From Diplocarpon mali (taxonomy: Eukaryota; Ascomycota; Leotiomycetes; Helotiales; Drepanopezizaceae): a DNA stretch of 64,000 nt. The notes under the pieces are model-generated. The model saw nothing but the letters and a program-made list of their open reading frames with translations. It was not told the origin of the DNA and did not search any database. The stretch covers positions 26,930-90,929 of the forward strand of contig JAENRP010000142.1 of NCBI GenBank assembly GCA_024741835.1. The letters are read 5' to 3'. The translations under genes and the position numbers were made by a program. This document shows positions 20,651 to 33,370 of this stretch, in pieces. The stretch's first letter is position 1. Every line of letters starts with the position of its first letter.

Positions 20651-23600
20651 ATATGGAGATAATGTGCCCTGGGGAAAAAGCTTGCCTTGTCTTTTTGGGG
20701 GGGGGTCTAAATTTAGAGTTAGCATAGGTCGACGAGGGGGGGGATTGGCTTTGGGGGTAGGGATGGACTGACGTACTCCTTACTTGGGCTACTCGTAGCT
20801 GGAGGCGCTTCTCGTCGCAGGCTCCGAAGAAGAGCCGGTGTTGATATGGATACTCGAATGGTACGAATGGCGCGCGCTCATGTAGGGGTGAGCGTTGTTT
20901 TTCCTCGAGTAGCCAGCCCATGCTCGTTTCTCTTGTCGATGCGCAGAGACGGATTTCGGCTTGGCCTCCGCAGGACCGTGGTAGAGTGGCTCGACGGGCT
21001 TAGGCTTTGGGCCCCTTGCAAATGTGCTGCATCACTCGCTTGATAGCCGAGCTTTGCTGGATGCATTGCTGTGTTGTATGAGTCGAGCTTCGTGAGAGGG
21101 AGGCTATACCTGACTTGAGAGTTACCAAGGTATAGTGGCTAAATCTATTGACTTTTCCTACGATTCCTCGTACACGTTGATTGCCTATCCTTTTCAACCA
21201 TGCGATGCGTTTGCCACGTGATCCCAACCCAGGGTATTGTTTACCAGTGCTGCTATATACAGCCGGGAGTATGATCCCCAGTCAACGCAGCATCAAGCGC
21301 TGTCCCTTGCAGATTACAACGACCGCAAAAACAAGATGTGACTTGTCGCGGGATAGACCGCTATCTCTAGATTGTTCATCTTCGTTTCAATCTCCAACGA
21401 GGATAAAGTGAACCATCTGATATTGCGAGTAGCCGGCTGCACTTTCGTCGTTCGGGATAACACTTACCCGCGGCGCTGCGAACGAAGATACTTGGGAAGA
21501 GTGAAAGTCCGCATCATTCTGGCCAAGAGAGCAAGCTGTGCTGCACGGTTGGAACCACGCTGCAAGGGTCGCTATGGTAGAGCACGAGAACCGTGTGCAA
21601 GATCCGAAACCCGTATTACAATCAAGACGGACCTCCTATCACGCCTCTGCCTACTGGCTAAGATAGCGAATAAGATGCGTGCTATACGACTTGACGATAT
21701 CTGTATAGCCATGATCACTAACGATTTGGCAACCTTTTCATTTACATATGCTCTTTTACTTTTCACAATCACAAGGAGAGCCATGGTGTCCAGAGCGTAG
21801 TTAGGAAAATTGAGCTGCCAGTTCTAACAGGAATCTGATTAACAATGTTGGCTGCTGTAGAGCCATAGATATAAGAGGTGCTCCTTGACAATGAGAGCAT
21901 TCTGCTTGAAAGCTCTAAACCTCTTGTAAATTTACCAGCCATAGACACAAGTGTTGCTGCTGTATAATCGGAGCATCTCTATCTAAAAGCTCTAAACCTC
22001 ATTTAAATTTGCCCTCAATATATGTGAAATTAGTTTTATTGCGCGACCCTTCCCCTTAACAAGTGCCAAGTCAGCTCAGACTCTGTTAAAACTGCGAGGA
22101 TGCACCATCAAGCTCAACGCTTGCAAATGGAGAGAACTACAAATCATATTGATGCACCCTGACTTTGCAAGACCTACGAGACTCGCGCGTTCAAGATGGC
22201 ATGATATCTCTATGACTCAAAAACCAGGCGAAGGACGATATAATTCATGAAAAAATCTTCTCAGCTTTGGTTGCAGTGTAGTAAGCCGCGGAGACGATAC
22301 GCTCAGTCGCTTCTGTGCTGAGAGCTAGAATGACTGGGTAAGAGGATTTGAAAAAGAGACGAGTTGTTACTTACGAATCTTGTACAAGAGAAGACTACAA
22401 GAAGGCCCTTTTGAGAAAGCGTAAAGTATCACCGAGCCTAGACATGAGGTGCGCGTGATACCCACCGTTCCAGGGGGATCTCCCTGGCTCACAGCAGGCA
22501 TCTTCTCTCCCTGGCCGTCCGGACGTCAAATCTCTTCCCATGCAAAGTCATTAGAATGCTAGAGAGAAAGCAACTACGCAGCTACGTTAAAGTCTCAGAA
22601 GAGTAGGGGAATTGCATACTTCAATGAGTTTCTCATCGGGATTGAAAGGATCACACTGTTTTACACTCAGTTGCTCAGAGCCCCTTTGCCGTCAAGGGAG
22701 AAAGATACCCGCTGCGAATGACAGATCCAGTACGGCATAAGGCCTGGCTCTCAGGAGTTGCACGACTCCCGAATAGCGCCGGACAGGCCAAGTGCTCTCT
22801 GCATCGGTTCCGCATAATACCCCGACACAAGTCTTATTTTGAAAAGAACCGGCCGTATCTCTGTGACCTGGCTCTTTTGTATCCTCATCGCTCATGCGCT
22901 GCAATGCGTCGAGACTCTCCGGCTGTGCCGAGAACATTCTGTTCCGACTATCGGGCGACGAAGTTGTTTCGGTACTGGGACTTGGAGCATGCGTCTCGTG
23001 GCGGGCGGTCGGATTGAGCGGCTCTCTGGGGCTGCTGTTTAACTCTCATCTGATCAATGAACCTCTTTACAATCAGCTCTACGGCACCGCTTCTAGACCG
23101 ATCCAATCGACATACCATAGGGATCAAATTAGACGAAGTTTGGCTTCGCAAGTGATTTCAATTGCGATTTACATGGCAAAGTCTCAAGATGACCAACATC
23201 GAATTCATATGTGCTCGTAAACTCGGATCGCAATAGGTTGTTTGATGACGAAGGCCTTACAGCCAACCAATTCGGTACTCTTTTAGCGACTTTTTCACAG
23301 AAGCATAACATACGAGTTTGACGTACGGCCTACCATGCTTTCCTCACTCTTTTTTGTCATAAGGCTGCAACTACGGGCTTTTGATTCCTAGCGGTAGGTG
23401 AGCTTCGGTCTGGGCTAAATCTAGGTGATGGATATACCATATATACAGCCCACTGAGAAAAGTGCGTGCGATGCTTTCCGCTTTCTCTAAGCACGACTGC
23501 TAATCTGTGAACTTTAGAGTTGGCGTATTTCATCGCCTAAGCAGAGACATGGCCTTCTTTCATCCTAAGTCCTGAGACGGACCTCTTGAAAACTCTGAAG

Positions 23601-26600
23601 ACCTCTTCATTACTTATATCATCAGTCATTCCGCTAGGACTGATTCCCGTGGGAAAATCCATCGCACTCGAGATTTTCTAGCAAATAATTACTCACTGAA
23701 GCAGGTGTAACTCCCAAGAATGCAGAAATATTTCTGACTGTTGGGATCAGAATCTATTTTACATCTCTCTTTTTTCTAGCTAGATCCTTGTTTTTCATCT
23801 GACTGTATTTCCAGCCGCGAATACGTCGAATAAGAGCAGATCTAGAAGTCTAATTTGAAAAACAAAAAGAGGACCAAGGGGAAAGGCAAAGGTCAACCCG
23901 CAGGAATGGCAGAGGGGGTTTTCTCAATCTCACACATTGCTAGATCTCAGTCATCCTACGTATGTAGCTCTTACACAGATGCCGGCCGCAGAGACTCTCC
24001 GCATGTCAATCTTCCCGCTTCTCGATTAGTAGATAAGTTTAAGATAAATATCTGATATAAAAGGGCGATCTTAAAGACATTTACTTGCGAGTTCGATTCG
24101 GATTGTATTTGGAGCTACTTAGAAAAGATCATCACTTGTTGGCTTCATCCAATCATCTTCATCGATCAGTTATGGCTTATCAACTCGGTCAATTTGGCTT
24201 TGCCCCGAGTCAAAAAGAAAACCAGCAATATTGCTCTGAAAAGTACTAGGAACTAGTATTACACAAACCATCGCCCTTACGCCTTCATCGAAGTAGGCTA
24301 CTACAAAGACTGATCTTTTGTCTTGAGAAGTAAATGAGTTGGTCAGTCATGCGCCATGTGATACATACACTTACAATTGTAGGCTACTATATGAGGGGGT
24401 AGTAAGCTGAGAATAGCTAGCTTTGTGAACTTATCTTTGAGCTTGCATTTAAAGAGCTGACTCTTCTTGGCGGACTTCGATGATACCAAAGCTGTCACCA
24501 TAGAGCCCTGGCTTAATACGTAATGATATAAATGGTGCGTATTGATCGAGACAAGATTATGCAGCCATTGACTACGGCTCGGATTGAAGGCCACCGAGAA
24601 AATTAGAGCTTGCTCATCTCAGTAGAAGTCCTCCTTTTTTCCTTCGAGGACTGATGCGGGATTATACGAAGTCAGGGGCAAGTGAGTTTGAGCATTTATC
24701 AATTGAGAATGGGAAGCCCGCGGAGCGAGCTTTTCAAGCGGGAATAGGTGGAATTGTATCAATCGCTATCGAGAAGCACACCATCTTTCATTTTCCGGAC
24801 TGAGTTCACCGCTTCCTCGAAGATTGGTGTCAAGATCCCGATTAGTTCAGTTAAGCAAAATACTCTAGCGCAAGGTGTTGGTTCGTTAGCAACTGAAAGG
24901 GTGAGGCATATAGTTTTTAAATCTCGGATAACTTTATATCTGACTATCCCGACGTAGAAGAATAATCACGCATGGAAAAGATGCTAATAGCTAAGTATAG
25001 CCATCGAATATCAAAAATGAAGAAGAATGGTTGGATCACTTGGGGCGTTGAGCCCTTGACCTTGGCGTTTGCGAAATATTATAGGAAACAATGTGTTAGG
25101 ACCATATTCTGACCGAATAAGGTGAGCCATCCTTGGTCATCTAACAAAGTATTCTCATAGATATTGTTAGACATCTAGGGACGACTTCTATTTCAGAAAA
25201 GGAGGAGAGAGAGCACCAAAGTGGGGGCAAAGCGCAGCAAAAAGGGTTAAGCAAGTGCTAGTGAGAAGCTCTAATACAAGGCAGGCATAAATTATCAGTA
25301 CAGGCACCTTAGGAACCATCTAGTACAGTTGATTCACCATTCAAGCCTCTGCTCTCTGCCAAACAGCGCGAGGTTGTCATTAAAATCACCCTGCCAACTC
25401 GCTTATGATAGCCGAGAATCAACGAAGCAACGCACGCGTAGCATTCATAGGTATTTCAACTCCAAGTATTCTTTCTTGGTTTGTTGTACTAACTGTCTGA
25501 AATTTTAATCAAGCCAGTGGTTCTGAGATACCATGTTCTTAGGACCAGGCCATACTCGCCTTCAAGCTAAAAAGAACGCGTGTTGTGGACTCTTGTTGCA
25601 TTCAGTAATCTTTACATTCTCAAAGTATGATTCAGGCGGGAACAGACGAACTCGCCGAGTCTAAATTAACATGATATTGCGGTTGGATATTTAGTACCGC
25701 TTTAGATAGGTCGTATTTAGAGCAGCAGGGTGGTCATATATCCAACTTAAGCTTCAAAATCACAAAAAATGGTATTATCCGGCAAGGCTCACAAACGTAA
25801 GGATCGTAGTTGCAGTATCTCTACCTGGCACTTAGTCCAGTTGTTCTCAAAGATGATTCCTACCAATATACATCGTACCATAGCATGAATATGAATATCT
25901 GCTCTTCCACCGCCTTTGGATCAGAATATAAAAAGAAATGAAGGGTGGAACCTTGACAGGTGTCCATCTCGTAAGTAGAATATCTCGTATTCTTCACAAC
26001 AAATCATTACCATCTGTCTAGTTGCATGTTAAAGTAGCTATTACTCCACAGTGTGATCTGGACAAACTACGCTTAGCAGACACATTTGGATTATGAGATG
26101 CGCCACCCTGGAAGATTTAACTAGAAGTAAGGAGAAGGCCTTTCCAATAATTTTACTGCAGAACTCTATGAAAAGCAATTTGTCTGGCATACCAAACTCG
26201 GTGGATGATAAGACGAGTTTGGACTGGTGCCAGATTGAAGCGCGGCGCTTCCTGCTGGGTCTCCCGAAAATTGAGCTGTTTGATGTTACATAGGGTCCTA
26301 CATTAGCTCTCTTGTCCATTATGGCGCGCAGGAAATCGAGTGCTGGATACGCCGCTTCGTCTCTGTAAGTTTGAGAAGGCTACATTTTTGCAGTGGAGAT
26401 ATACTTCAGCTTTGACGTGGCCGACTGCAGATTTTTCAGTGCATTCTCTTTTAAATGCTGAAAGTCTAAGCTGGACATATTTGGATGACCTTCTTCTGGC
26501 CAGTGGGATAAGATGCATGCTTTCTGACCTAGAAAAAACCTTGCAGGCCTGAGAAGCAGGAATTCTCGTGCGTCGCGACTCTGCGAAATCTTCAAACTCA

Positions 26601-27761
26601 GACTACGGTGAGACGTCAATCAGCGTGACTCATGTGGTTAGACTGTAGGAGAGTTATAACAAGATTGCCTCGGTCGTCACTGGACATTCCCGGAGATCTT
26701 GTCACTGGTCTGAGATGTAATAATCCCAGCTATCGACGTCGGAGCTTAGACTTGGACCTACCTTCCGCCCAATATGTTTGCTTAAACACCAAATTCAACG
26801 CAAGATGATGTTGTTCCAAGATATTTACGATGCTTCTTGATTCTTATATAAGTTCGACACGAGGACTTAGGGTTAGCCCGAAACTGGTGCTTGATGCCTA
26901 TGTCAATAGCCCTCAGCCACTCGTCGGACTTTCAAATGTCCCTGGTAAAGACGAAATGATGCTCTAAGTCGATAAAGGTATTATTGAGACATAGGGGCGT
27001 CAGTTCAATGCGGCTGACTGCCACCACCAGGATACTAGGGAGTCCCTCGCCTGATATTGGCCGTTCTCGACAACCACAAATGCATCGAGGGATTCTGAGG
27101 CTTAGGCCACACTGGTGAATCTCGTTCTTGTCTACAACGAGCAGCTTCTCTCAGGTTCCTTGCCGAAAGAAGAGAAAGGAACAAAAAATTGTAGATTTTG
27201 GACATGCAGATAACCCGACGCGCTCGCCGGGGTGGAAAGTACTGAACGACTGAGAGCGAAAAGAACAGCACCAAGCTCTACTGAGAAAGCTTAGCTCTTC
27301 CCAAGAGCCCGGTGCCATGCTGTTGAGAATGTAGGATCAGAGGAAGCAAGCACAAGCCAGAGATGGGAGCATCTTACAGAGATGAGGTGCTGGCAGAGGT
27401 TCCTGGATACTACAGGATGACGGATTGCAAATCCTCATGCGGGGGGTAATCCGGCTCGGTTGATTATGGATTGGGAGCGACAGTACTTGACGACTCGACT
27501 AAACTTGTAGGCAAAGATCTTAAGAAAATACAGTTACTCACCTACTAACCATCGTATCACCGAGTGATGGGTGTTCTACCGGGCAACGTTCAAAAGTCGA
27601 GTCAGAGAAGGCCAAGACTTTTGGAAAAGTTCGATAACGGTTTATAATCTACCATTATACGTGGAAATACGCGTCTATGTATTGACGAAGAAAATTGTCT
27701 CGCTCATTGGAGCGATATCTGCACAACCCTAACACTGACCCTTGACCGGTCACTTCACCCC
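20651..27761. other. about 7 kb of balanced-composition DNA without a recognisable gene
   Basis: GC content drops abruptly near 20.6-20.75 kb to roughly 45%. Open frames are short (up to 142 aa at 21372-21800 plus strand, 108 aa at 22894-23220 plus strand, 92 aa at 26041-26319 minus strand) and none has a domain I know. Isolated splice-like signals occur (for example GTAAGT on the minus strand near 22.37 kb) but do not join into a convincing gene. It may hold decayed genes or non-coding RNA. Confidence 0.4.
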
Positions 27762-28623
27762 TTAAACGCAAGCTCCGGGGACGGTATCAGTAGCGTTCTT
27801 GATGAACGGTGCCAGGACGTTGTTAGAACAGAGGACGGCCTTGACGAAAAGACCCGCGATGAGGGTTGAACCCTCGGGGTTGGGGTGGGTGTAGTCGACG
27901 GGGTAGAAAGTGTCGACCTTCGCCTTTCCAAGCTTCAAGTACTCGTTGGCGACGTAGAGACCGTGGTCGACGAAGGACGCCTTGGGACCAGTGTTCGCCA
28001 CGACCTTCTGAGAGTACTCGACCCAGCGAGGCGGGGTGTAGCTACAAGTGCCAGAATCGCAGATGTTCTTGGGGGTCGGCGAGGAGACGATGACCGTCGC
28101 ACCCTTTGCAACCATTTCCTTAGCAGCATTGGTGAGGTATGTGACATAGGTTTGCACGATCTTGCCTTCAGGAGTGGTGCAGATCTCGCTGCCTGAGCCA
28201 GCACAAGCAGAGCGTCCGTTTTCTGTTTTGGACAGCCCTCCTCCATCGTTGTGCCCGAACGACATCACAACGTAGTCGCCAGGAAGTAATTTTTCGATCA
28301 GGGTTTTGAATCTGCCCTCTTCGGTGTACGAGCGAGCGGATCGGCCGCCAATGGCGAGGTTGACAACGCTGATGTCCTTCATAGAGTATGGGAGGAAGGG
28401 ACCCCAGCCTGAGCAAGATCTTAGTATGATAGTCCCAGATGCAGAATCGTTGAGTCGTACCTGTAGTTGGGCTTCCATCGCGAGCCTTGGCCATCGTGGA
28501 ATCACCAGCCAGGTACAGAGTTGGAGCCGCAATCGTCTCCCGCCCCTCTATAACATCAGCTGGAGCAGCGATGGCGACAGTGGCCGCCAGGGCCGATAGC
28601 AAGACGTAGCAGAAGGACTTCAT
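27762..28623 (-). CDS. rhamnogalacturonan acetylesterase, SGNH hydrolase, family CE12
   Basis: Removes acetyl groups from rhamnogalacturonan I in pectin, outside the cell. Two exons, 28623-28461 and 28408-27762, give 269 aa. The 52-nt intron begins GTACGA, has branch site TACTAAG and ends CAG, phase 1. Residues 1-20 (MKSFCYVLLSALAATVAIAA) form a clear signal peptide. SGNH blocks: LAGDSTM with nucleophile Ser42; AIGGRSAR with oxyanion Gly75; FGHND with Asn108; and VDYTHPNPEG with Asp226 and His229. Cys123/131 and Cys248/268 are likely disulfides. Length and block order match the family. The gene is isolated, with no neighbouring pectinase. The downstream sequence of the plus-strand shadow frames carries no separate gene. 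Confidence 0.95.
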
Positions 28624-28740
28624 GGCGAGGAATTCAAGTGTTGAGATAGAAACGAAAAATTTAAAGAGTGTATGTGGTAGGAACCTTTGAAGTGGTAGTG
28701 GGCGAACGACCTAGTGAGCACGCTTCATGCGATCAGGTCC

Positions 28741-28750
28741 GATATATAAG
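28741..28750 (-). promoter_or_regulatory. possible TATA box of the acetylesterase gene
   Basis: CTTATATATC on the minus strand about 120 bp upstream of the start codon. Position and sequence fit a core promoter element. No other motif is supported. Confidence 0.35.
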
Positions 28751-31002
28751 TTGCTGGAATCAACAAGATACTTCACATGCCGAGGAGCCGGATTCGAAGG
28801 AATCCGGACGAGGGATCGAAAGTGCTTATCTCAAGAATTCATTTCAAGGTATTGCTTTGACTTCACATCCTACCGATGATGAGCGTTAGCCACTTTGAAC
28901 AGCCTGGGCAGGACTGGGTGTGAAACAAGAAGACAATATAACGGATACTTTGTCTCCGCGATGGGCATATGAGTATATCCAGGTGTCCAGTAAATATCAT
29001 CGCTTAATTTCTCGGCTCTCACTACCCCAGCCCCGGGGAGTGTTCTTTGTCAAAACTCAAGAGAAGCGAAGCCAGAGTGGCATTGAATTGGGACACGTGC
29101 ACTTGAGAGTAGTGATGGGTGGTATGGGGTTAGTAATTCTAGACTGTCTTACTCTCTAGAGTTTTCTAATCTTCATGAGCAGGACTGCGGGCACGGTTAC
29201 TTCAGGTAGACCAATTTATGATCTGTGTCTTATAGCTAGCAAGGGCTGCCAGTAATTGCAGGCTGGATCTTTCTAATGCCTCAAAATAAGCGGAGTTGCT
29301 CTTACATGCCACAACTGGTTAAAGGCGACCGCCGCTCTATGCAACGAAGTCCTTTATGTTACTCGGTCCGGCGCATAACCAACATTCTACTAGTGATGGT
29401 ACTCTTCTGTAAAATGAACACTGCGGAATGGCACTTACCTTTCTTCTCTTCAATCAAGATTTTTTTTCTACATCTATAAATAAGAATGCATGCAACACTT
29501 TGAGTGTTTCTTCGCAATTGTCTCAAGAGCTTCTTTTCAGACGCCGCGAGCATCACAGGCCTCCTCCTTACCCTCGGAGGAAAAATTATGTGAGTCCTCG
29601 AATTGCCCGGAAGAGCGGCCCGTACTATAGTCCATGATATACTTCGTAGCGGGGTGGCGGGGGCATTGATGTGGCTGGGGCATACAAAAACAGTTCTACT
29701 ACTCGTATATTCGAGACAACGGAAATATTCGACCGCCAGTAGGGTCAGCCGGGCCATGGGTCTATGGGTAGTACAGCCTGTAGCCCATGTATTTTGTAAG
29801 AAGCCTCCAGAGCCTCCAGACCAGTTCCACTTCTGCTCCATTTTTCGCGCTTCGTACGTCTTGACATTCATTTCCTATATTCGATCACCCTAAAGAGACA
29901 CCGTACCACGTACTCCGGATTTTCTTCATCTTCGGTACGGTGGATCATGACCAGGGCAGGGGTCCAACAAGAAGTTTGAACTCTTCTAACAGGAAGATAG
30001 TTCGTAAAACGAGGTGTGCCAAACGCTTTCAGACTGTAAAAAATGCTTTGAATTCTAATGACACATTTACAGTAGATTGTATTATACTTTCCCCCCAGTA
30101 CAGTAATTCACGCATCAGACAGATCTCTAGCTATTAGGCTTTTACCATCTGATTTTAAAAAGTAAATTCTTTTTTCCCTAGTAGTGGAAAACCACTCGAT
30201 GGTTTCTATGATCTACTATACGTGGGGGGATAAGATGGCGTACGAGTATCTGTCTGTTTGACGAGCTTTGTACTATTTTAGTTCCCCCATAACAGAGTCC
30301 TCCGTCCCGGTTAGAGTCAAGAGTATGATAGTTCCCTGGGAACATGACCCGCAGCGTATGCACTTTTTTCTCTTCTCTTCGCAGATAGCGGATCGAAAAA
30401 GCCACCTACCTCGTATCACTTCGTAGTATTCCACGGACTTTACGAGCGAATCGTAGTACAATTGCTCAAAGCCGACTGGCTAGCCTTCAATTACACTTTG
30501 CGCGGGCAGAATGGAGTAGAGTTTATGTATGAGATTATTTGAGTTTTCATGAGGCACACCGATGAAGTCGAGCAGCGAAACCTGTTATTTATAGTATGAA
30601 GGTGCTTTTCTTGCAACTAGCCACAATAAAATGAAGAAAGGACAATAAGAATACAGAAACTTCATTTAGTGCTGGATCAGGGTGAGAATGCGCAGCGTGA
30701 TGCTCCTACACGCGACTGATTTTTGCTCGTCTGCTATAGACAGCGTATGGTTTCTTAACCGGGCCAAGTTGTTACAGAAGCCAGAGAGCAGGATCTCAAG
30801 ATTGCCTTGGGCATTCTAGCTGAGGCGGCTGCTGGTGGCTTAGAACACCGCAACCCCATATGTTCTGGTAAAACAATCATGTTTATGGTAAACTATAATT
30901 TGTATGCAATCAAGGACTATATTTTTCGGGAGATGCTACAACAATTGGGCCAACTGTATAATAAAGCTTCCGATTCGAAAACACACGTACCGTATTTCCT
31001 TG

Positions 31003-31034
31003 CCTCTATTTTAAGGAGCCTCTATTTTAAGGAG
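31003..31034. repeat. 16-bp perfect tandem duplication
   Basis: CCTCTATTTTAAGGAG occurs twice, back to back. It lies within the 122-codon open frame at 30807-31175 and shifts its reading by one base, a hint that this frame is not under selection. Confidence 0.85.
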
Positions 31035-31081
31035 CGGGCCGATACACCTGCGGGTTCGTCGTCCTGTGTGTTACATAGGCG

Positions 31082-31172
31082 CCAAGATGCTCTCAAGCCG
31101 CCACAGGAGTGGAAGCTAAGCTGTTTTTCCAGTCGTTCATTAATTTATCTCCTACGCTCGGAGCATCAACCC
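31082..31172 (+). repeat. 91-bp dispersed direct repeat, copy 1
   Basis: Aligns without gaps to 31469-31559 with about 19 differences in 91 bases, most of them transitions. Begins CCAAGATGCTCTCAAGCC and ends GCATCAACCC. Family unknown. Confidence 0.75.
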
Positions 31173-31468
31173 TAATATGCAGAGTCGTTAATGTACGGAG
31201 ACTTCTCATTATTGCAAGTAAACTTATTCTCTGTAGACTTTGTAAGGTTGCGATTATTTTTGACTTCGCTAGAAGCCTATAGCATTTTCCATTGGGAAAT
31301 TAGTTTCAAAGCATAACATAGTTGCATTGGTTGTTATATGATGGGTAGTGCGCTAATAGTGAAGTGATATATAACAATTTAATAGATATCAGGGGTATAA
31401 TGAGAATAAGAACTTAGCAGAGGCAATCTACATATAATTTATTTATACTCACTTAGGCTAAGTAAGTC

Positions 31469-31559
31469 CCAAGATACTCTTAAGCCACTACATGAGTAGA
31501 AACTAGCCTGTTTCTTAAGTCATTCATTAATTTACCTCTTGCGTTCGGGGGATCAACCC
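31469..31559 (+). repeat. 91-bp dispersed direct repeat, copy 2
   Basis: The more AT-rich copy: many G or C bases of copy 1 read A or T here, suggesting one round of RIP on this copy. Confidence 0.75.
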
Positions 31560-32403
31560 CGACAGGAATTTTTCATTCTATGCTATATGAGGAGGATTGC
31601 TTAACATGACAACTTACTTCATACAGGACATACCAGTCTCATCTTTCTAGCCCGTGCGTGCTGCTCAGCAACCGTGCTTCTCTTGATCTTCTTGGTATTT
31701 TGTATAGCCTGCTTCTTCCATGATAACTATTTAATATCCGTGTAGCACTTAATTAACGAGTTTTAGTATGAGAGTAGAGGATTCCAGATATTAGTTCAAG
31801 ATCACGAGTTACTGACTTCAGTAAAAGTTTTTAACGTATGCGTGCACCAGTTGGAGCACTAAAAGATCGGCGTATGCAGCTGCTTCTAGTGCACTACGGT
31901 ATTACGGTCAAAAATCAACAGTGAAATTAATATCCATGTGAAATGACGTGCATACTGTCCTAACAATTCATATTACTCAAATGAAATAGAGATTAGATTT
32001 TATGCCACATGGCATTTACTCACAAAATATAATTAGAAGAGTTTTATCATAGCATAATCTATTTCACAATACGACTCTTTTTAAATTTAAATAATCAAAA
32101 ACCTACGTTTGTACTGACCATGTTTCAACTATGGTCTTGTGCCAAAGGCCAGTGAGTCCTATTGATTTAAATACTGTTCTATAATAATAAGTCAGATTAG
32201 TAGTTATTGCAATGCAAATCAAATTCTAAAATTCTCAAGTTTTCGAAATCATTCTTGCGTAGCGATACTTAATAAATATTCATGATTCTGATGTGTTTAC
32301 GCTTGCATTATAATAACCATTGATTTTCTAAATATGAATGAATTTATTTTAAATGAAAACTCATTGAGTAAAAAAGTTAAACTTTTTCCAGATCTTGAGG
32401 TTT

Positions 32404-32704
32404 TATAGGTTCCATACCGGTGTTGATATTTCGCTGATAAATGAAGTAGAATGAGACAGTCGAAAGAAATGTATTTGCAAAATTCTGACCTCCTATACAG
32501 GGCCGTTATAATACCTTTATACCTCTGAATCACCTCCCCTTCTGTATTCCTCCAAGCCTGTGATTGCTATACCCGCCGAGGGCCTCGGTTGTGAAACCCT
32601 CCAAGGCCTCTTTGAAACTTGCCCGGCTCGATATGATGTACAAAGACAGGATGATCCTAGGAAGAAGGGGAACGAGCGTCCTAAGAGGAATCTGCGTACT
32701 AATA
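32404..32704 (-). mobile_element. solo LTR related to Copia-1
   Basis: 301 bp, colinear with the 299-bp LTRs of Copia-1. It begins TATAGGTTCCATACCGG, has TACCTTTATACCTC-type and GATGATCCTAGGAA-type internal blocks, and ends AGGAATCTGCGTACTAATA. No internal element sequence adjoins it. Flanks are GGTTT and GGTTA, a near-match for a 5-bp target duplication. It is much less RIP-mutated than the Copia-1 LTRs and so represents a different copy or subfamily. It marks the right edge of the gene-bearing island. Confidence 0.75.
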
Positions 32705-33058
32705 GGTTAAGAAGCTATTATTTTAGGCTTTGAACCTACAGAAATCACAAATCAAAGATAAGATCCCGTTTAATATAATTGTAATGATCCAGAACCACCG
32801 CAGTTGCGGAATCAAGGATGGTAGCAAGAGTAGGTGCAAAGGCGTATTCTATAGGTCTAGTACGAGAAAGCGAGGAAGTTGGAGAGTTCTTATAGTACTG
32901 AGCAAGCATATACCTAGTAAACCTGGTTTAATAGAATCTAGGGTAACCTCGCTTTATATATGTCTAAAAATCGTAATTTTATAACCCTGTAAGACTATTC
33001 TTATAATAACAGATAATTAATATAATCAGAAAGACGACGGCTTAGCACTTATACAGGG
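32705..33058. other. sequence between solo LTR and Gypsy block
   Basis: An 84-codon plus-strand open frame (32730-32984, begins MNLQKSQIKDK) lies here without a recognisable domain. Otherwise I see nothing. Confidence 0.35.
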
Positions 33059-33063
33059 CAAGT
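33059..33063. other. target-site duplication CAAGT, left
   Basis: Identical to 63816-63820 directly after the last LTR, so the whole 33064-63815 block behaves as a single insertion. Confidence 0.85.
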
Positions 33064-33370
33064 TGTAACGGTTGCACCTCCACTTGGTGCAATTACCTAA
33101 GAGTATAGCGTTTTAAGGTTTTGCAATCTCGATTTGATATAGGGTTATCTTAAATCGACCCCGAAGGTGCAAAAGGATATTCTTATATAATATTATATAA
33201 ACGGATAAAGAGCCTTAAGCTACTTATATATATAAGGAAGAAGGGCTCTCCTTTAAGGAGGGCTCTTTAACTTCTTCGTTTCCTTTATATTAGACCTATA
33301 GAATACGCCTTTTATACTACTTCTTGCTCTTATACTTGATCTTGCATTTCGGTAGTTCTATATTATTATA
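33064..33370 (+). repeat. Gypsy LTR 1
   Basis: Begins TGTAACGGTTGCACCTCC and ends TCTATATTATTATA. The unmutated TG start is kept. Confidence 0.9.

Larger units (their letters stand above)
28624..32403. other. intergenic DNA with no confident gene, becoming AT-rich
   Basis: Two open frames stand out by length: 29359-29871 minus (170 aa) and 30807-31175 plus (122 aa). Neither has a recognisable domain or signal peptide. The second runs through a 16-bp tandem duplication and into a segment repeated 387 bp further on, so it is probably repeat-derived. From about 31.2 kb the DNA turns AT-rich and stop-dense. Confidence 0.4.

Noticed and set aside
29359..29871. 170-codon minus-strand open frame with a GTAAGT donor near its end
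   Set aside because: The only nearby acceptor would give a 32-nt intron, and the peptide has no recognisable domain or biased composition.
30807..31175. 122-codon plus-strand open frame
   Set aside because: It contains a recent 16-bp tandem duplication that shifts the frame and ends within a dispersed repeat, so it is unlikely to be a gene.
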